This document shows, one piece after another, positions 62,131 through 64,000 of a DNA stretch of 64,000 nt (the stretch's first letter is position 1; the number at the start of each line of letters is the position of its first letter). The stretch is from Solirubrobacter ginsenosidimutans (GTDB taxonomy: Bacteria > Actinomycetota > Thermoleophilia > Solirubrobacterales > Solirubrobacteraceae). The translations under genes were made by a program, and so were the position numbers. The stretch lies in assembly GCF_027587205.1 (NCBI RefSeq), contig NZ_JAPDOD010000002.1:1-64000 (forward strand), read 5' to 3'. The notes below the pieces were generated by a model. It was not told the DNA's origin, ran no database searches, and saw only the letters and a list, made by a program, of their open reading frames with translations.

Positions 62131-62550
62131 CTACTCGCCGTTCAGCGTCACGACGAGCGAGCGCGGACCGCCGCGTTCGCGGTGCTCGCAGAGGTAGATC
62201 CCCTGCCAGGTGCCGATGGCGAGGCCGCCGCCGCTCACCGGGAGCGTCAGCGACGGGCCGAGCAGCGACGCCTTGATGTGGGCGGGCATGTCGTCCGGCC
62301 CTTCGATGGTGTGGGTCCAGTACGGCGCGTCCTCGGGGACGGCGACGTCGAACCAGCTCTCGAAGTCATCGCGCACGTCCGGCGACGCGTTCTCGTTCAA
62401 CGTCAGCGAGGCGGACGTGTGGCGGATGAAGACGTGCAGCAGCCCGACGCGCAGCGAGCGCAGCTCCGGCACCGCCTCGACCACATCCCGCGTGATGAGG
62501 TGAAAGCCGCGCGGCACCGGCCGCAGGGTGATCTCGCGCTGGACCCACAT
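62131..62550 (-). CDS. YjbQ-family (UPF0047) thiamine-phosphate-synthase-like protein
   Basis: A 139-residue single-domain protein. The conserved HTSASLTLNENASPDV block, WTHTIEGPDDMPAHIK and the closing GTWQGIYLCEHR (His ligands) mark the UPF0047 fold. E. coli YjbQ has weak thiamine-phosphate synthase activity, but the true role is uncertain. Its stop directly abuts the nucS stop. It is five bp from the convergent-direction alkyltransferase-like gene on the same strand. Confidence 0.9.
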   Translation of the reverse strand: MWVQREITLRPVPRGFHLITRDVVEAVPELRSLRVGLLHVFIRHTSASLTLNENASPDVRDDFESWFDVAVPEDAPYWTHTIEGPDDMPAHIKASLLGPSLTLPVSGGGLAIGTWQGIYLCEHRERGGPRSLVVTLNGE

Positions 62551-62556
62551 GCCGCC

Positions 62557-62838
62557 CTACGGTATCCGGGCCGCCCGCATGTCCACCCGCTCGCCGCGGA
62601 ACGGCACGCCCTCGGCCTCCAATAGCGCCCGCTGACGAGCGCCCTTCGCCAGCGACCCGTCGGCCCGCACGATCCGCCACCAGGGCAGAGCAGGATCGGT
62701 GTCGCCGTGCAGCACCGTGCCGGCGAAGCGCGGCGCGCCGGGGGAGACGTCACCGTAGGAGCGCACGAACCCCTCGGGCACCGACCGGACCCGCTCCAGC
62801 ACCGCATCTCGCCGCCTATTGTCTGAGCGATGCGCCAT
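62557..62838 (-). CDS. Alkyltransferase-like protein (ATL; MGMT family without Cys)
   Basis: A 93-residue DNA-binding protein of the O6-alkylguanine-DNA alkyltransferase family. It has the GFVRSYGDVS helix-turn-helix and the PWWRIVRADG segment in which Trp occupies the place of the reactive Cys of MGMT (PCHR). ATL proteins bind O6-alkylguanine and hand it to nucleotide excision repair. ATG 62838 overlaps the start of the divergent DUF1028 gene by nine bp; GTG 62802 is an alternative start. It lies beside nucS, giving a small DNA-repair patch. Confidence 0.88.
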   Translation of the reverse strand: MAHRSDNRRRDAVLERVRSVPEGFVRSYGDVSPGAPRFAGTVLHGDTDPALPWWRIVRADGSLAKGARQRALLEAEGVPFRGERVDMRAARIP

Positions 62839-63717
62839 GGGACGTATTCAATCGTGGCCCTCGATCCGGCGACCGGTGAGCTCGGTGTGGCGGTGCAGTC
62901 GCACTGGTTCAGCGTCGGTCCGCTGTGCGCGTGGGCGCGGGCGGGGATCGGGGCCGTGGCGACGCAGTCCGTGGTCGAGCCCGCCTACGGGCCGAATGCG
63001 CTCGACCGGCTCGCCGACGGCGTCAACGCGAAGCAGGCGCTCGGGGAGTTGCTCGCCGCCGACTCGCTGCAGAGCGTCCGCCAGGTCGCGGTGATCGGTG
63101 TCGACGGCATGGTCTCGACCCACACGGGCAAGGACTGCATCGACCACGCCGGGCACGTGTCCGGCGACCACCACAGCTGCCAGGCCAACATGATGGCCCG
63201 CGACACGGTCCCGCAGGCGATGTCGGATGCGTTCGTCAGCTCGACCGGCGCGCTGCAGGACCGGCTCCTCGAAGCCCTCGAAGCGGCCGAAGGCCAAGGC
63301 GGGGACGTGCGCGGCCGCCAGTCGGCGGCGATGGTCGTCGTGCCCGCGGAGGGCGAGCCGTGGCGGCGGACGGTCGACCTGCGGGTGGAGGACCACGACG
63401 CGCCACTGCAAGAGCTGCGGCGCCTGATCACGCTCCAGCGCGCGTACGACCTGGCCGGAGCGGGCGACGAGTTGCTCGCCGCGGGGCGGACCGACGAGGC
63501 CGGGGAGCTGTACACCCGGGCCGCGCAGCTCGCGCCGAACTCCGACGAGCTGCTGTTCTGGTCAGGGCTGGCCCGCGCGCAGGCGGGCGATCTGCAGGCC
63601 GGCGTCGAAGCGGTTCGGCGGGCGGCCGAGGAGAACCCGAACTGGCTGGTTCTCCTCGACCGGCTCTCACCGGAATTCGCTCCGGCGGGTGAGGCGGTGC
63701 GCCAGGCGCTCCGCTAG
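62830..63717 (+). CDS. DUF1028 protein with C-terminal TPR-like tail
   Basis: A 295-residue protein with the DUF1028 domain (about 1-205), an Ntn-hydrolase-like fold beginning TYSIVALDPATGELGVAV and containing THTGKDCIDHAGHVSG and CQANMM. A TPR-like pair of helices (215-285, DELLAAGRTDEAGELYTRAAQ) follows. No activity is established; relatives sometimes carry a peptidoglycan-binding domain instead. The catalytic N-terminal residue expected of Ntn hydrolases is not obvious here. The stop shares CTAG with the end of the next gene. Confidence 0.88.
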   Translation: MRHGTYSIVALDPATGELGVAVQSHWFSVGPLCAWARAGIGAVATQSVVEPAYGPNALDRLADGVNAKQALGELLAADSLQSVRQVAVIGVDGMVSTHTGKDCIDHAGHVSGDHHSCQANMMARDTVPQAMSDAFVSSTGALQDRLLEALEAAEGQGGDVRGRQSAAMVVVPAEGEPWRRTVDLRVEDHDAPLQELRRLITLQRAYDLAGAGDELLAAGRTDEAGELYTRAAQLAPNSDELLFWSGLARAQAGDLQAGVEAVRRAAEENPNWLVLLDRLSPEFAPAGEAVRQALR

Positions 63718-64000
63718 CAGATGACCTGCAGGTGGAACGAGGTCGGCGTCGTGGCGTTCACGGTCACCTGGCTGGTGTTGGACCCGGTGCCGGGCGTGAC
63801 GGCGAGCGCCTGCGGCGTCGGGCCGACGGGCGTGGCCGTGAAGGAGCACTTGCTGACGTCCTTGCCGAACGTGACCGTGTAGTCGTTGCCGGCCTGCGTC
63901 ACGTTGTTGCCGGTGCCGACGCCGCGGCCCGTGGCGACGGCGTTGCCGTTGGTGACGACGGCGAACAGCAGATCGCCGGCGGCGGCGAAGTCGGTCGCCT
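63714..64000 (-). CDS. C-terminal end of a secreted protein (partial)
   Basis: The frame is open from the right edge (64000) and ends at 63714. The visible 95 codons read as a beta-strand-rich, Thr/Val/Asn-rich sequence with VTNGNAVATGRGVGTGNN and FGKDVSKCSF and a final CysStop (FHLQVIC). Its style matches secreted surface proteins of this lineage, including tail-domain repeats. No signal or domain can be judged because the start is outside the window. Confidence 0.7.
   Translation of the reverse strand, partial: ATDFAAAGDLLFAVVTNGNAVATGRGVGTGNNVTQAGNDYTVTFGKDVSKCSFTATPVGPTPQALAVTPGTGSNTSQVTVNATTPTSFHLQVIC

Overview
The window is high-GC DNA (codons ending almost always in G/C) with actinobacterial hallmarks: the mismatch endonuclease NucS, a DHA2-type MFS pump, twin-arginine-exported proteins, DUF916 and FUSC proteins, and many large secreted beta-propeller, Ig-like and MopE-like proteins. 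That mixture, above all the lineage-specific secreted proteins, suggests a soil actinobacterium of the Solirubrobacterales (Solirubrobacter/Conexibacter type). This is inference from gene content, not a measured identity. No rRNA, tRNA, CRISPR array, transposase or phage module is visible.

Layout. 0-0.6 kb: start of a gene running off the left edge whose product carries the leucine/GNAAV motif seen in proteins linked to extracellular contractile injection systems. 0.7-5.7 kb: M20 and M42 peptidases, a NarL/DesK-type two-component pair, a universal stress protein and a HAD phosphatase without a canonical start. 5.7-12.8 kb: a minus-strand block of gamma-glutamyltransferase, a CcdA-like/propeller fusion, a Tat-exported cysteine-rich MauA-like protein, a MauE-MauD fusion and a seven-repeat secreted propeller. 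It looks like a reduced, rearranged relative of the methylamine dehydrogenase (mau) maturation system. 13-17.7 kb: secreted Ig-type lipoprotein and two tandem paralogues. 17.7-28.5 kb: ettA, a C26 glutamine amidotransferase, a drug/polysaccharide ABC pair, an HD-GYP protein, a J-domain/TPR protein, an MFS pump, DUF3455 and a FUSC efflux protein. 28.5-41 kb: MarR regulator with a palindromic operator, a very large M14 carboxypeptidase, a block behind a PHO-box-like repeat (BMP-like lipoprotein / HupE protein / secreted phosphatase / DUF916), an MMPL transporter, an alpha/beta hydrolase and a DyP peroxidase. 41-51 kb: a branched-polyamine-synthase homologue, a membrane protein, TetR, two-lobed glyoxalase, a zinc-ribbon-PASTA-propeller membrane protein, PhoX, SnoaL and an APH-type kinase. 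51-57 kb is the most accessory-looking part: a 1115-residue metallophosphoesterase-NB-ARC-TPR protein (STAND type, candidate defence sensor) beside a broken divergent aldo/keto reductase-TetR pair. 57-60.4 kb: an envelope operon encoding a KPV-repeat rod protein and a peptidoglycan-binding membrane protein that ends in a catalytically dead serine-recombinase fold. 60.7-64 kb: frameshifted FKBP, nucS, yjbQ, an alkyltransferase-like protein, a DUF1028 protein and a secreted protein running off the right edge.

The strongest candidates for undescribed biology are the reduced mau-like cluster (7.7-12.8 kb), the envelope-anchored pseudo-recombinase with its repeat-rod partner (57.3-60.4 kb), and the phosphoesterase-STAND-TPR protein (51.4-54.7 kb).
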